64,000 nt of DNA from Cichorium intybus (lineage: Eukaryota; Streptophyta; Magnoliopsida; Asterales; Asteraceae), in assembly GCA_023525715.1 (NCBI GenBank), contig CM042012.1, forward strand, positions 52,342,004 through 52,406,003. The letters run 5' to 3'. Positions 1 through 12,629 of this stretch are shown one piece after another. Below the pieces are notes generated by a model. That model ran no database searches. It worked only from the letters and a program-made list of their open reading frames with translations, and was not told where the DNA came from. Every line of letters begins with the position of its first letter. Position 1 is the stretch's first letter. The position numbers were made by a program, and so were the translations under genes.

Positions 1-1384
1 AGTATGACCCCTACAATGGTTTGCCTTACAACCCAAATTGCCGTTAGAGCGTGTTAAAGATGGTCTTGAAGTTTGGTAAAGTCCATAAATTTAGTTCAAA
101 CCAGTCCTAGGATGAACCCAACCATTTTCAACACATTGACAAGGTCAAATCAATTCTAAAACTATGTTATACATCCCAAATAACACTAAATTTAAGCATC
201 AAAAAACTTTGACTGACAAACTACAATAGATATATAAAAAATTACCTTCCACATTCTTCAAGTAAGTTCAGAAGTTATGTTTGCTTGTTCTAATTACCAC
301 AAATAGAATTTGATTAACACACGATTTGTTGTATTTCATGATTACAAACTATATTATACATTTATGTTGATAATCGACTAATATAATCAATTCCAACACA
401 TAATCTACGTTTAGGTTTATAGTCCTCAGGTGAATTCCATATCATCGTTATAACTTTGAAATTAATCGAACAAAAAATTCAAATTTACTTGCATTTTATT
501 TTGGATTAATAAACCTCATTTGGTATTCAAAAACACATTTCTAAATTAATATGACAACAAATTCATGATTTATGGTCCTAAGAATATCAATTCCTCAACA
601 TAGGGTTCATAACGTCCGGAAATTCACAATCAAACTTCGAATAAGAAGTAGTAGAAGAAGTTGATGATAGATTGACGAAGTATTGATGAAACCTAAATTC
701 AAAACTCAATTAAACATCCAAACCACCAAAGGATTTTGGATTCTAGGAATTAGCAAAACCCTAGGTTACAACATATAAGAAAATAGATAGTAATTCTACC
801 TTCTAATTCTTCTATGAGACATCCATAGTTTACAATCAATAAATGTTATTAAAAATATATTACGACGTTCTTTCAAAAGTCAAATAACCAATCTCCACCA
901 CCATCAACTCTCAAGTTCGTTCATCACAAGTGAGGTGGAAAGAGAGCATAAGCTCTAATCATTTGTCAATAGAGGTATTAAACCTCTTAAGTTCCATTCC
1001 TTGTCATTTGACCAATAATTGGTCATAACCACTAAGGAACCTCCATAGCATGCTAAGTGAACGCTAACCATACCTTTTTAACATTTGACTTAAAATATAA
1101 ATTTATATCCTGAAATTATTAAATTTGTTTACACTTTGACCATTTTAGATTATTCGTATTACCTATTTTTTTGTTTATTTAGTTTAATGAATTTTAAATT
1201 AGCCGTAAATTTTGATGTCAAGGTCTCCCTTTGAGTTTCTTTTTTATTTTCTGTAGCGCGAAAATCACATTATAATGACAATCTATTGGTTGTTATATGT
1301 AACATGTCGAAAAGTAAAAAAGAATTCATTACCACGTGTCGTTAAATCGGTCACTTTTTACCGAGGGCAAAGCAACAAATCTTA
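1..1384. other. Left flanking DNA, no gene recognised
   Basis: AT-rich sequence with no long reading frame and no transposon end that I recognise. The only local structure I noticed is a 17-bp inverted repeat TGACCAATAATTGGTCA around 1009-1025. It is the left side of the site into which the hAT element at 1393 inserted. Confidence 0.5.
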
Positions 1385-1392
1385 TTTTTCAT
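1385..1392. repeat. Left 8-bp target-site duplication of the hAT element
   Basis: TTTTTCAT lies immediately left of the terminal CACGGCCGG and recurs at 40691-40698 immediately right of the opposite terminus. Eight base pairs is the standard duplication length of hAT transposases. Confidence 0.85.
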
Positions 1393-1412
1393 CACGGCCG
1401 GCCGGGAGATTT

Positions 1413-2181
1413 TGTTGGATTAGGTTTCTAAGTCATGACTTATAATTGTATTTATCTTGTTAATAGAAGCAAAGTCCATTTGGGTTGCCCTCATAGCCGG
1501 AGGTTAGGATAAAGTTCGGTAGAGTAAAAGGTTGATTTATTAATTGTTTAATAAATCAATAGAATTAATTAAATGGTTTATTAATATATTTAAGTGTTAA
1601 TATATTAATTAGAAACTATAATAATTTATTAAGATTTAATCTAGAATTAATTGGATTTAATTTAGTGATTAAATAAATTAATTAAAGGTGCAGGGACTGG
1701 TTTGCATTTATTCAATAGTTGAGTAACTGGCAGAGAGAAAACCAGGGACCAAATTGGCGCCACCCTAGAGGCTTCTCCTAGGGTTGGTGAAAAACCCTAT
1801 TAGGGTTTTGGAAGCCTGATCCAAGTGGTCAACAGGCTTGCCCGCTAAGGAGGCTCCTTAGGGTTTCAGGTGTACCCTTTGGAGGCTATAAAAGGAGGTA
1901 CCTGGTACCTCCTTTTCTGCGCCATTTTTGACCTAAGACTACTCTACTAGACTGTCTTCTCCATTGCTTTGGGTGTGACTTGCATTTGAGGCAGCATTGT
2001 TTTGCTGCTAGCTTCAAGGATCATAAGATCAAAATGTTGGTTTTCTCAGTTTTGATCTTTAGAAATTAATTGTTCCCTTAGGTTTTAGTTCTTATCTTCA
2101 TAGAGGAAAACATAGATCATCTTAGGGTTGCATGTAAACCATAAGTTATTATTTGTTCATTGATTGCATAGAAACCCTTTA
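1413..2181 (+). repeat. Copia LTR 1 (5')
   Basis: The 769-bp repeat starts TGTTGGATTAGG and ends CCCTTTA, where its sister copies end CCCTTCA or CCCTTTA. It is nearly the same as 32095-32862 and 38960-39727. It contains a TATA box and is followed one base later by a tRNA-iMet primer-binding site. Confidence 0.9.
1887..1894 (+). promoter_or_regulatory. TATA box of copia LTR 1
   Basis: TATAAAAG sits in the context GGCTATAAAAGGAGG. The same box occurs at 32568-32575, 39433-39440 and 10942-10949 in the other LTRs. It marks the U3/R boundary region of the LTR promoter. Confidence 0.65.
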
Positions 2182-2798
2182 GTGGTATCAGAGCATAGAC
2201 TTGTTTTCTTGTGTTTGATATAAACTGCATGATTTTTTTTGCCTTGAGTGTTTTGTGCGAAAAACACCTCATGGAAAGAGGCCAAAATCGATGCCAAGGC
2301 TAGGGTTTCCTAACCCTAGCTGCCAAGCCCCATGGCCCCCCTTATTTGCTTGATTTACTTGCCTTTTATAAGTAAGTTGTTATTTTGGTAACTAATTGGA
2401 TTAATAAAATAACTAGAACCCTTTTGTGAAGGCTTGTAATTTTCGATCACTATAGGGGCCTAGATAGAAAAAATTAATTTGATTAATTTCTTGAAATCTA
2501 TCTTAGATTTAATTAGTTTAATTAATTGTTAATTAAAAGATCAATTAAATCGGCTTAAAAAATTAATTTAAATTTTAAAAAAATTGTTTAAAATTTTCGA
2601 AAATTATGATTAAATTAATTCTAAAATATTTTAATAAGATTATAATATATCTTATATATTTATGATTAAATGTTAATATTTATATATAAGAAAATTGGTT
2701 AGTCTTACCGCTAGTAGGCCTCATTCACAAACTGTCCTATAAAGAGGGTATAAGGCGACTGCCTATAAAATGGAAGTATAATGGGTATCTACTCTTAC
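2182..2798 (+). other. Copia leader 1 with primer-binding site, cut off by gypsy insertion
   Basis: The primer-binding site TGGTATCAGAGC at 2183-2194 matches the 3' end of initiator tRNA-Met. The following AT-rich leader matches 32863-33477 of the second copy, up to ACTCTTAC at 2798, where a gypsy LTR starts. The last five leader bases, CTTAC, are the candidate TSD of that gypsy insertion. No second CTTAC was found because the other side is deleted. Confidence 0.8.
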
Positions 2799-5385
2799 TG
2801 TCACACCCCGAAACCGTATTGGCAGAAACGTTCGAGGGTGGATGACTTCATGAACAATATCATAGCAAAGTTGAATAATAGTGATTCCAAGCAAAACAAT
2901 CATCATTAAATAATTGCAATTGTTACATCGTTTAAATGTTGCATGTTTCAAATACAATTACAAATTATATAAAAAATAAGCAAAAACGATGTCGTAACGT
3001 CCCTTCGTATAGCGCTTGTGGTTTACCTTATCAATTTCCTGAGAATACAAGTAATGGAAAAAGTGTCAACAATTAAGTTGGTGAGTTCATAAGATTTTGC
3101 GTAAGAAAAGTCCTTTGTTTATAATCGATAGTGTTTAAAACCAAGAAAATCCAATATTTTCTCATAAAAACTGTCCAAGTCTTTAAATCCCAAAGACTAA
3201 AATGTAATATGTAAATGGTAGTATAAATTCCTTAGAAATATATGTTTCCACATAAACAATTTATAAAAATATTAAGTTGATTATTTTCCCCATGTGAGAT
3301 ACCCTATAACCATACTGTGACTAGTTGGCCTGTTGCGACGTCGTCGGAATGTTAGACATTTGGACACCTCAGACCTGCCGGTCTAGCTGTAGCTAACAGC
3401 TCAGGTGCGGGGTTGTCAAGCCCGTATAGATCTATACTCAAATATCACGCTCTCTTACTGAGACTCTTGTTATAATTTCAGGACTTATAGTAATTACTTA
3501 TAAAAGTACTGTGAAGATCCATCTCACAAAAATGTATGTATTCAATCAACTCGTTTACGTAAAATTTGTATATGAAAACTCTTGTAATTATCCATTATCA
3601 TTTTTCCCCATGATAATATAGTAATGTTTAATAATTATATAATTTTATATAATTATTTTGTCATGTTCAAAATGTCATAATAACCTTGTGTTCATAAACT
3701 ATTCCAATAATCGTCTATTTTTAGTATTCCGTCGTAATAATCATATTTTTACGAATAATAACGAAATAACGTATTCAAATGATTACAAATATCATCTTTT
3801 AAGGTATTTCACACAAAAATGGTGTAATAACCTGGTTATACCCATTTTTGCTAGAAAGTAATATTTCGGTTACAAAAACGTAGTTTTTACTAGTTTTCGT
3901 TTTTATGACGTTTATGTTAAAGATCTAGTATTTTACACACTTTATTTATAGTTTTGTGACTTTTACACAAACATAATATGTCATAATGTTTATAAAACAT
4001 AGATCTAAACATATTTCATGTCAAAAACATTTTTACACAACAACTAGTTTTATGAACTTGTGTAAATCATCCTTTATATCATTTAAACACATATAAACTT
4101 GGATAAAACAACATTTATAGTAAATAAACTTGTATTCTCCCCCAAAAGTTTAGAAAATATGAAAATGAGGGGTATGAACTCACCCTTGAAGCGTGCTTTG
4201 CTTAAAAACTAGGTTAGTCTTGAGAGATTAGCGGTAGGAACGAAGATCCAAGCCTTGGAGCTCGGAGGACCGTTGGACAATGCTATTACCCAGAGGTTTT
4301 TCATAGATGTTAGTGTGGGTAAATGGAGTAAAACTTGTGTAATGGTGTTTAAAATCATAAGATGAAGATTTCTTACCAAATGGACTTGCAAAAACACTTG
4401 ATAATGGATGATTGTGGTGGTGTATGGTGGTGGCGGGTTGGAATGAGGGTGGGGGAGGGAGAGAGCCGAGAGGAAGAGAGAAAGAGGAGAAGAGAGATGA
4501 GTGTTGGTGATTCTCTTGACAAATGGACATATCTTGTTCTTTATTTGATTTAATAATAGATCCTAGGTTAGATTTTATCATATTTTTTATTCATAGACTT
4601 TTATTGTCTAAGATTTGATTAGCCTCCTTGGATTGTGTTGGGGGATAGTGGTGCAGCCGAAGGGGATGAGGTAGGGGATAGGGTGGGGTGGCTTTTTAAA
4701 TAAATAGCAATACACTTATAAAAATAGGTGATTTTTATAAAATCGTAACACGTTTTAGTGAAATTTTATGAGTTTTTGACGAAACAAAGTTCTAAATAAT
4801 TATATTGTATAAAAACATTGTCAAACATTTATTTTGATTGAATTTTAACTCGTTGGATGTTGAAATACGTGTTTAAGCGCAATATTCTTCCGATTTCGCG
4901 ATTTTCGGCATTTTACCGGAAATTGAATTTGGATTTGAAATTAAATACTAGATATTATTACGTTCCATATTATATGAATTGTTATTTCATATTTGAAGTT
5001 TAAGACACCACATTTTGTATTTTGCATCCAAACCCTATGTACATTTATCCGTTCTCAGCGGTTTAATCGTTGTAACTTTCACATACGAACTCCGTTTTCG
5101 ACATTCTATATGTCCACGGGTTCGTATTCACGAGTACATCGTTTTACCAATATTATTATTCTCAAAATAATAATTGTACGATTATCGAATTTTTACGCTA
5201 CAGTAGTTCACTCGTCCGTATTTTCGACGTTTAATCGATAATTGTTGTGAATTAGCATACGTAGTATTATAATATTTAATAATTCATCGCAAAAGTTATG
5301 GCAAATAACTTTTCAACATATGGATTAACGTATGCTTCGTTTGACTACAGTTGACATTTGTTGACCAAAATTTACAATTGTCACA
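2799..5385 (-). repeat. Gypsy LTR 1
   Basis: The 2587-bp LTR reads TGTGACAATTG at its start (5385 downward on the minus strand) and ends GGTGTGACA at 2799. It is followed on its internal side by the polypurine-rich end of a minus-strand gypsy element. Compared with LTR 2 and LTR 3 it lacks a tandem duplication of about 59 bp and a short insertion near 3340, so it is the most divergent of the three. Confidence 0.85.
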
Positions 5386-5439
5386 TCATCTACCCGTTAG
5401 AAGGAATTTCGTCCCAAAATTTAGCTCTTGAGTAGATCC

Positions 5440-8207
5440 TCAAGGGTTTGGGAAGAGATGTGGATACTTTTGTTTCATTTGGTCTTCACGCTCCCAAGTA
5501 AATTCTGGTCCACGTTTGGCGCTCCAGCGGATTTTCACTATTGGTATGCGACCTTGTTTCGTTCTTTTGACTTCTCTGTCCATGTTCTCCACGGGTTCTT
5601 CTACAAACGGGAGATTCTCATTCACCTCGATCTCGTCGAGCGGAATGACAAGAGTCTCATCGGACAGACACTTCTTTAGGTTGGATATATGGAAGGTGGG
5701 ATGGACATTGCTGAGCTCTTGTGGTAGTTGGAGTTTGTAGGCTACTGGACTGATCCTAGCGAGGATCTCAAAGGGCCCAATGTATCTGGGGTTCAGTTTC
5801 CCACGCTTTCCAAAGCGTATCATTCCTTTCCATGGTGAGACATTCAACAACACTCGATCGCCAACCTGGAATTCCAAAGGTTTGCGTCGCTTATCTGCAT
5901 AACTCTTTTGCCGGTCACGAGATGTTTTCAATCGTTCACGGATCTGAAAGATTTTCTCCGTCGTCTCTCGTATGATCTCCGGACCGGTGAGAGTGCTGTT
6001 AGGTACTTAACCTCTGGCTAGTTGAGTATCACCTACCTCAGTCCAGCACAGAGGGGATCTGCACTTGCACCCATATAAAGCTTCAAATGGAGCAACTTTG
6101 ATGCTAGTGTGGTAACTGTTGTTGTATGAAAACTCAATGAGCGGTAAGTGGGTGTCCCACGCCTTACCAAAGTCTATCACACAAGCTCTCAACATGTCTT
6201 CCAATGTTTGAATGGTTCTTTCACTTTGCCCGTCTGTCTGTGGATGGTACGCTGTACTCATGTCGAGTCTGGTTCCCAAGGCTTTTTGCAATGATTGCCA
6301 AAATCGTGAAGTGAATCGACTATCTCTATACGAGATAATCGAAATTGGCGCACCATGCAATCGTACTATTTCTTTGATGTACGTCCTTGTAAGTTTCTCC
6401 ATCTTGTCGGTCTCCTTGATTGGCAGGAAGTGAGCGGATTTGGTCAACCTATCGACGATTACCCATATGGTGTCTAACCCACCAGTTGTCTTTGGTAATT
6501 TGGTTATGAAGTCCATAGTTATCCGCTCCCACTTCCACTCGGGTATTTCCGGTTGTTGCAGCAAACCCGAGGGCTTTTGGTATTCTACTTTAACCTTGGC
6601 GCAAGTCAGGCACTTGCCCACGTAAGTAGCAATTTCCGCCTTCATGTTTGGCCACCAATAGAGTTTCTTGAGGTCCAAGTACATCTTGTCGGACCCAGGA
6701 TGAACGGAGTATCTAGTCTTATGAGCCTCATTCATGATAATTTCTCTGTATCCGCCGAATCTCGATGTCCAAATTCGGTTCATGAGGTAACGAGCTCCGT
6801 CATCCTTAACTTCAAGGTTTTTATCCATCCCTTGCAAGGCTTCATTTGCGACGTTCTCAGGTTTTAAGGCTTCTAGCTGCGCCTCCTTGATCTGAGTGGA
6901 CAAATGGGAATGGATCGTTATCGACAGAGACTTTACTTGGTGACCCGAGTACTCTTTCCGACTAAGGGCATCTGCCACCACATTGGCCTTTCCTGGGTGA
7001 TAATGAATTCGCATTCATAATCACTTAGCAGTTCTACCCATCGTCGTTGTCTCATGTTGAGCTCTTTTTGGTTGAGGATATGCTGGAGACTCTTATGGTC
7101 AGTGAAAACCGTACACTTAGTGCCGTACAGGTAGTGTCTCCAGATCTTCAATGCGAACACTACTGCCCCCAACTCGAGATCATGTGTAGTGTAGTTGACC
7201 TCGTGAGTTTTAAGTTGTCTTGAAGCGTAGGCAATGACTTTTCCTCTTTGCATGAGTACGCAACCCAGACCCTGATTCGATGCATCACAATAGACCATAA
7301 AGTCTTATGTTCCTTCTGGAAGGGACAGAATAGGAGCGCTGCACAAAGCTTTATTTAAGGTCTGGAAGGCGGCGTCTTGTTTATCATCCCACTTGAATGT
7401 TACACCCTTCTGTGTCAGGGCAGTAAGTGGCTTTGTAATTTTGGAGAAATTATGTATGAATCTTCTGTAATAGCCAGCAAGGCCCAAAAACTGGCGAATT
7501 TCTGTCAGCGTTCTCGGTGCTTCCCAGTTTTCGATGGCTTTGATCTTGGAGGGATCCACATGTATCCCTTCCTTGCTGACGACGTGACCTAGAAAGTCCA
7601 CCTTTCGGATCCAAAATTCACATTTTGAAAATTTCGCATACAGCTTCTCTGCCCTTAATGTCTCCAAAACTTGTCGTAGGTGTTGACTATGCTCCTCCTT
7701 ACTTCGAGAATAGATAAGTATGTCGTCGATGAATACTATCATGAATTTGTCTAAGTAGGGTCGGCATACGCGGTTCATCAGATCCATGAACACTGCGGGC
7801 GCATTAGTTAATCCGAAGGGCATCACAACGAATTCATAATGGCCGTAACGAGTTCTGAATGCCGTTTTAGGAACATATTCTTCTTGGACTCTGAGTTGGT
7901 GATACCCCGACCTTAGATCGATTTTTGAGAAATAACTCGATCCTTGGAGTTGGTCAAAAAGGTCGTCAATTCGGGGTAACGGATATCGGTTCTTGATAGT
8001 GAGCTTGTTCAATTCCCGATAGTTAATGCACATACGGAATGATCCATCATTCTTCTTCATGAACAAGACCGGCGCTCCCCAAGGTGAGAAGCTCGGTCTG
8101 ATGAACCCTTTACTTAGCAGTTCGTTCAGTTGGCTGGATAATTCTTGCATCTCTGCTGGGGCTAATCGGTACGGTGCTTTTGCCACTAGGGTGGCTCCAG
8201 GAATCAA
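5440..8207 (-). pseudogene. Gypsy pol 3' portion: reverse transcriptase, RNase H, integrase, chromodomain (degenerate)
   Basis: Reading leftward from 8207: the reverse transcriptase palm with the FIDD box near 7720, RNase H (FTDHKSLQ, about 7298-6933), integrase with an intact HHCC zinc finger (CLTC near 6620) and a DDE core, then a C-terminal chromodomain-like tail ending LFPNP at 5440. The frame is broken near 7300, 6950 and 6000. The second catalytic region of integrase reads SYRDSRF where the family has SDRD, so the catalytic aspartate is lost. Protease and gag are absent: at 8207 the gene is fused head-to-head to a plus-strand gag. It cannot encode a working polyprotein. Confidence 0.9.
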
Positions 8208-10464
8208 ACCGATTCAACGACTTGGCAACCCTATGCCCCGCTATGGTCACACCAGAATCAGTGAAAGTGGAACGCTATATCTGGGGGCTATCTCCTCAGA
8301 TCCAGGGGAATGTAGAATCAGCGAGCCCCGCTACCTTCGACAGCGCCAAACGACTGGCCCAACGATTAGTTGATCATGGGGTCCATCAGGGCACCATGAC
8401 ACCTAAAACTGAACAACCAAAATAGAAGGATCACAAAAGGAAACCCCGGAACAGGGGAAGGGGCCAGCCTAACCAAGAAGGTGCCAAAAGACAACAGATT
8501 GTGGCAGTCCATGTAGCCACTGTCCCGACTACCCCAACAACAACCAAGCAATATAATGGGACTCTACCCAAGTGCAACAAGTGCAATATCCACCATACTG
8601 GAGCCTGTAGGGAAATGCACTGCTCGAACTGTAACAAAAAGGGTCATACTGCCCGTTTCTGCAAAGCGCCAGTTCCACAAACCACCCAAGCCTCTAATGA
8701 TGGGGTGAGTCAAGCTTGCTACGGTTGTGGTGAGATGGGGCATTTAAAGCGTGATTGCCCGAAGACAAAGAACATTGGGAGAAATGGAAGAGTCCTAGCT
8801 ATGGGACGCGCGGAAGCGGTGGAGGATCCCACCGTGGTTACCGGTACGTTGCTCGTCAATAATTCATATGCTTGTATACTATTCGATAGCGGTGCGGAGA
8901 GGAGTTTCGTAAGCCACGAGTTTAAATATTTACTAAAACAAAAACCTCAACCACTCAATGAAACATTTACGGTAGAAATGGCAAATGGCAAAACAGAAAG
9001 CACAAACGACATATACATAGGCTGTACACTTACTCTGGACGATCACTCCTTTCAAATCGACTTAATGCCTGTTAGAATAAGAAGCTTTGACGTTATTGTT
9101 AGTATGGATTGGTTAATTCCCCATCATGCCGACATCATGTGTTACGAACGAGGAATCCAACTTCATCTGCCGGATGACAAGCCCCTTGTTGTCTACGGTG
9201 ATAAACCCAGTACCAGCCTCCGAATCGTGTCTTGCATCAAAGCCCGAAAATACCTACAGAAAAGATGTCATACCTTCCTAGCCCACGTTGTTGACGAGAA
9301 GAAAGAAGTAAAGAGCATCAAAGAGATCCCTGAAGTCTGCGACTTTTCTGATGTATTCTCAGAAGACCTTCCAGGAGTACCACCCGCACGACAAGTCGAG
9401 TTCAGAATCGATTTGATTCCTGGAGCCACCCTAGTGGCAAAAGCGCCGTACCCATTAGCCCCGGCAGAGATGCAAGAATTATCCAGCCAACTGAACGAAC
9501 TGCTAAGTAAAGGGTTCATCAGACCGAGCTTCTCACCTTGGGGAGCGCCGGTCTTGTTCATGAAGAAGAAGGATGGATCATTCCGTATGTGCATTGTCTA
9601 TCGGGAATTGAACAAGCTCACTATCAAGAACCGATATCCGTTACCCCGAATTGACGACCTTTTTGACCAACTCCAAGGATCGAGTTATTTCTCAAAAATC
9701 GATCTAAGGTCGGGGTATCACCAACTCAAAGTCCAAGAAGAATATGTTCCTAAAACGGCATTCAGAACTCGTTACGGCCATTATGAATTCGTTGTGATGC
9801 CCTTCAGATTAACTAATGTGCCCGCAGTGTTCATGGATCTGATGAACCGCGTATGCCGACCCTACTTAGACAAATTCATGATAGTTTTCATCGACGACAT
9901 ACTTATCTATTCTCGAAGTAAGGAGGAGCATAGTCAACACCTACGACAAGTTTTGGAGACATTAAGGGCAGAGAAGCTGTATGCGAAATTTTCAAAATGT
10001 GAATTTTGGATCCGAAAGGTGGACTTTCTAGGTCACTTCGTCAGCAAGGAAGGGATACATGTGGATCCCTCCAAGATCAAAGCCATCGAAAACTGGGAAG
10101 CACCGAGAACGCCGATAGAAATTCGCCAGTTTTTGGGCCTTGCTGGCTATTACCGAAGATTCATACAGAATTTCTACAAAATTACAAAGCCACTTACTAC
10201 CCTGACACAGAAGGGTGTAACATTCAAGTGGGAAGATAAACAAGACGTCGCCTTCCAGACCTTAAAGAAAGCTTTGTGCAGCGCTCCTATTCTATCCCTT
10301 CTAGAAGGAACAGAAGACTTTGTGGTCTATTGTGATGCATCGAATCAGGGTCTGGGTTGCATACTCATGCAAAGAGGAAAAGTCATTGCCTACGCTTCAA
10401 GACAACTTAAAACTCACGAGGTCAACTACACTACACATGATCTCTAGTTGGGGGCAGTAGTGTT
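8208..10464 (+). pseudogene. Gypsy gag (3' part), protease, reverse transcriptase, start of RNase H
   Basis: The plus-strand copy begins inside gag at RFNDLATL, directly at the inversion junction. Gag has one in-frame stop (TAG near 8423) and then two or more zinc knuckles (CSNCNKKGHTARFC near 8620-8660 and CYGCGEMGHLKRDC near 8728-8770). The protease active site reads LFDSGAERSF. The reverse transcriptase has the FIDD box near 9890. Gag, protease and reverse transcriptase share one frame, so this family does not use a gag-pol frameshift. The frame ends at TTHDL followed by a stop at 10447, and the gene is cut at 10464 by a copia insertion, resuming at 15124. Confidence 0.9.
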
Positions 10465-11234
10465 TGTTGGATTAGGTGTCTAAGCCATGACTTTATATTT
10501 ATATATTTATCTTGTTAATTAAAGCAAAGTCCATTTGGGTTGCCCTTATAGCTGGAGGTTAGGATAGAGTTCAGTAGTGTAAAAGGTTGATTTATTAATT
10601 GTTTAATAAATCAATATAATTAATTAAATGGTTTATTATTATATTTAAGTGTTAATATATTAATTAGAAACTATAATAATTAATTAAGATTTAATCTAGA
10701 ATTAATTGGATTTAATTCAGTGATTAAATTAATTAATTAAAAGTGCAGGGAATGGTTTGTATTTATTCAATAGTTGAATAAATAACTGGCCAGTGGACAG
10801 GGACCAAAAGTGGCGCCACCATGGAAAGATTCTCCATGGTTGGCAAAACCCTATTAGGGTTTAGAAAAGGCTTGGTCCATTTAGTCAGCAGGCTTGCTCA
10901 TCTGGAGGCTCCTTAGGGTTTCAGCTGTAACCCTTGGAAGCTATAAAAGGAGGCACCTGGCCACCCTAAAACCTGTGCCACTTTTTACCAAAATTACTCT
11001 GCTGGACTGTCTTCTCTATTGCTTGGGTGTGACTTGCATCTGAGGCAGGACACTTGTGCTGCTAGCTTCAAGAACAAGATTCAAAGGTTGGTAATTCTTG
11101 TTTTAAACTATAGAAATTATTATTGGCCTTTAGCTTTAGTTTATTATCTTCATAGAAGAAAACATAGATCTTTCTAGGGTAGCATGTGAACCATAAGATA
11201 TTATTTGTTCATTGATTGCATAGAAAACCCTTCA
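10465..11234 (+). repeat. 5' LTR of non-autonomous copia
   Basis: The 770-bp LTR runs TGTTGG to CCCTTCA. A TATA box (TATAAAAG) lies at 10942-10949. The primer-binding site TGGTATCAAAGC follows at 11236 and carries one mismatch to the standard TGGTATCAGAGC. Confidence 0.88.
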
Positions 11235-12476
11235 GTGGTATCAAAGCATAGGCTGTTTACTTGTGAAATTGATATAAACTGCTTGAATGATTATTGGCTT
11301 GAGTGTTTTTGCGAAAAACTCTCTTGGATGGCCTAAATTTCATGGCCTAGGTTAGGGTTTCCTAACCCTAGCCACCACCCCTTTATTTCCCCCTTGATTT
11401 GCTTGATTTGCTGCCCAGATTAGGATTGTTATTTTTGGTAATTGCGGATTAATTAAATAACTAGAATCCTTTATCCATATCTTGTAAATCTCAAAATCTA
11501 GGGATAAATATAGGTAATTAATTTGATTAATTTTGTGATGCCTATATTTGATTTAATTAGTTTAATTAATTGTTAATTAAAATATCAATTAAATCAGCTT
11601 AAAGAATTAATTTAAATTTTCAAAAAATAGATAATAATTTGCGAAAATTATGAGATAATTAATTCTAAAATATTTTAATAAGATTAAAATATATCTTATA
11701 TATTTATGATTAAAAGTTAATAATTTATATATAAGAAAATTGGTTAGTCTTACCGCTAGTAGGCCTCATTCACAAAACTGTCCTATAAAGAGGGTATAAG
11801 ACGAATGCCTATAAAATGACTGTCTAATGGGTATCCACTCTTACCCACCGCTCTCCTGGTCAGTCAAGTGTCGTTAGCCGAACGGGTTTGATAGAACCGC
11901 TAAGCCTCTTAAAAGTATAATGCTATAATTGAAAGTACTAGAACCTTAAACAAAACCCAATCTAGTTACTTTAGGTTAAAAAATGTGAATTGGTGCTAAT
12001 CCATGGAATTGCACATTGCACTTTGTGGAACGTTGGTGGAGCGTGTGTGGTTTACCGGCACGCCAACTGGGGTCCGCAAAGACTTGCAATGGGTTTCTCG
12101 ATTTTGTCATTATTAACAGAGCGTGTGTGGTTAACCGGCACGTTAATTAGAGATGGCAATCGACTTCGAGAGTACGAAGCTAATTTGCATGGTTATTCAC
12201 ACCCGGTTTGTGATCCTCGGCATCCCAGTCACAAACAGTGGGGCACATCCGAGACTAAACATGTCATTGAACAGTTCAATGTGTCTCAACAGATCTAGGA
12301 ATTTCATAAGATGAAATTGATAAGTGTATTATCTACCTTAATGACCATTATGTTGTGATTACGGCATCCCTCTTCACACCATAGTTGGGGTATTTTGGGT
12401 CCTAGCCTTAATAAATAATATATTGGGTAATTATTTAAAAGGATTAATTAAACTAATAAAATTCTGTTTATTGTAG

Positions 12477-12629
12477 ATGTCTGAATCAAGTGTCTATTCT
12501 CCTCCTTCTCCTCCTTCACCCATTTCTGAGAGCTCCATAACCGTGTCAAAGCCAGTGGGAGTGTTGCTGTTACATAATGTTTCTAGGAAACGACTCTTTT
12601 CATTACAAAGTGTAATGACTTGGTGTTAA
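12477..12629 (+). CDS. Short ORF at the gag start position of the non-autonomous copia
   Basis: A 50-codon frame (starts MSESSVYSPPSPPSP, ends in TAA) lies about 1.24 kb downstream of the primer site. That is the same place relative to the leader as the gag start at 34147 in the autonomous element. The N-terminal half is rich in serine and proline. No gag domain is visible and the sequence after the first residues does not match the autonomous gag. It could be a remnant of a related gag start, a leader-encoded peptide, or chance. Confidence 0.3.
   Translation: MSESSVYSPPSPPSPISESSITVSKPVGVLLLHNVSRKRLFSLQSVMTWC

Noticed and set aside
1009..1025. Perfect 17-bp inverted repeat TGACCAATAATTGGTCA
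   Set aside because: Isolated, in AT-rich DNA and with no neighbouring gene. It is plausible by chance.
4228..4581. A 117-codon frame (MIKSNLGSII...) repeated at 17667 and 24029
   Set aside because: It lies inside each gypsy LTR copy and its length varies between them. It is proline/histidine-rich through simple sequence, with no family. It could be an LTR-encoded peptide, but nothing supports that.
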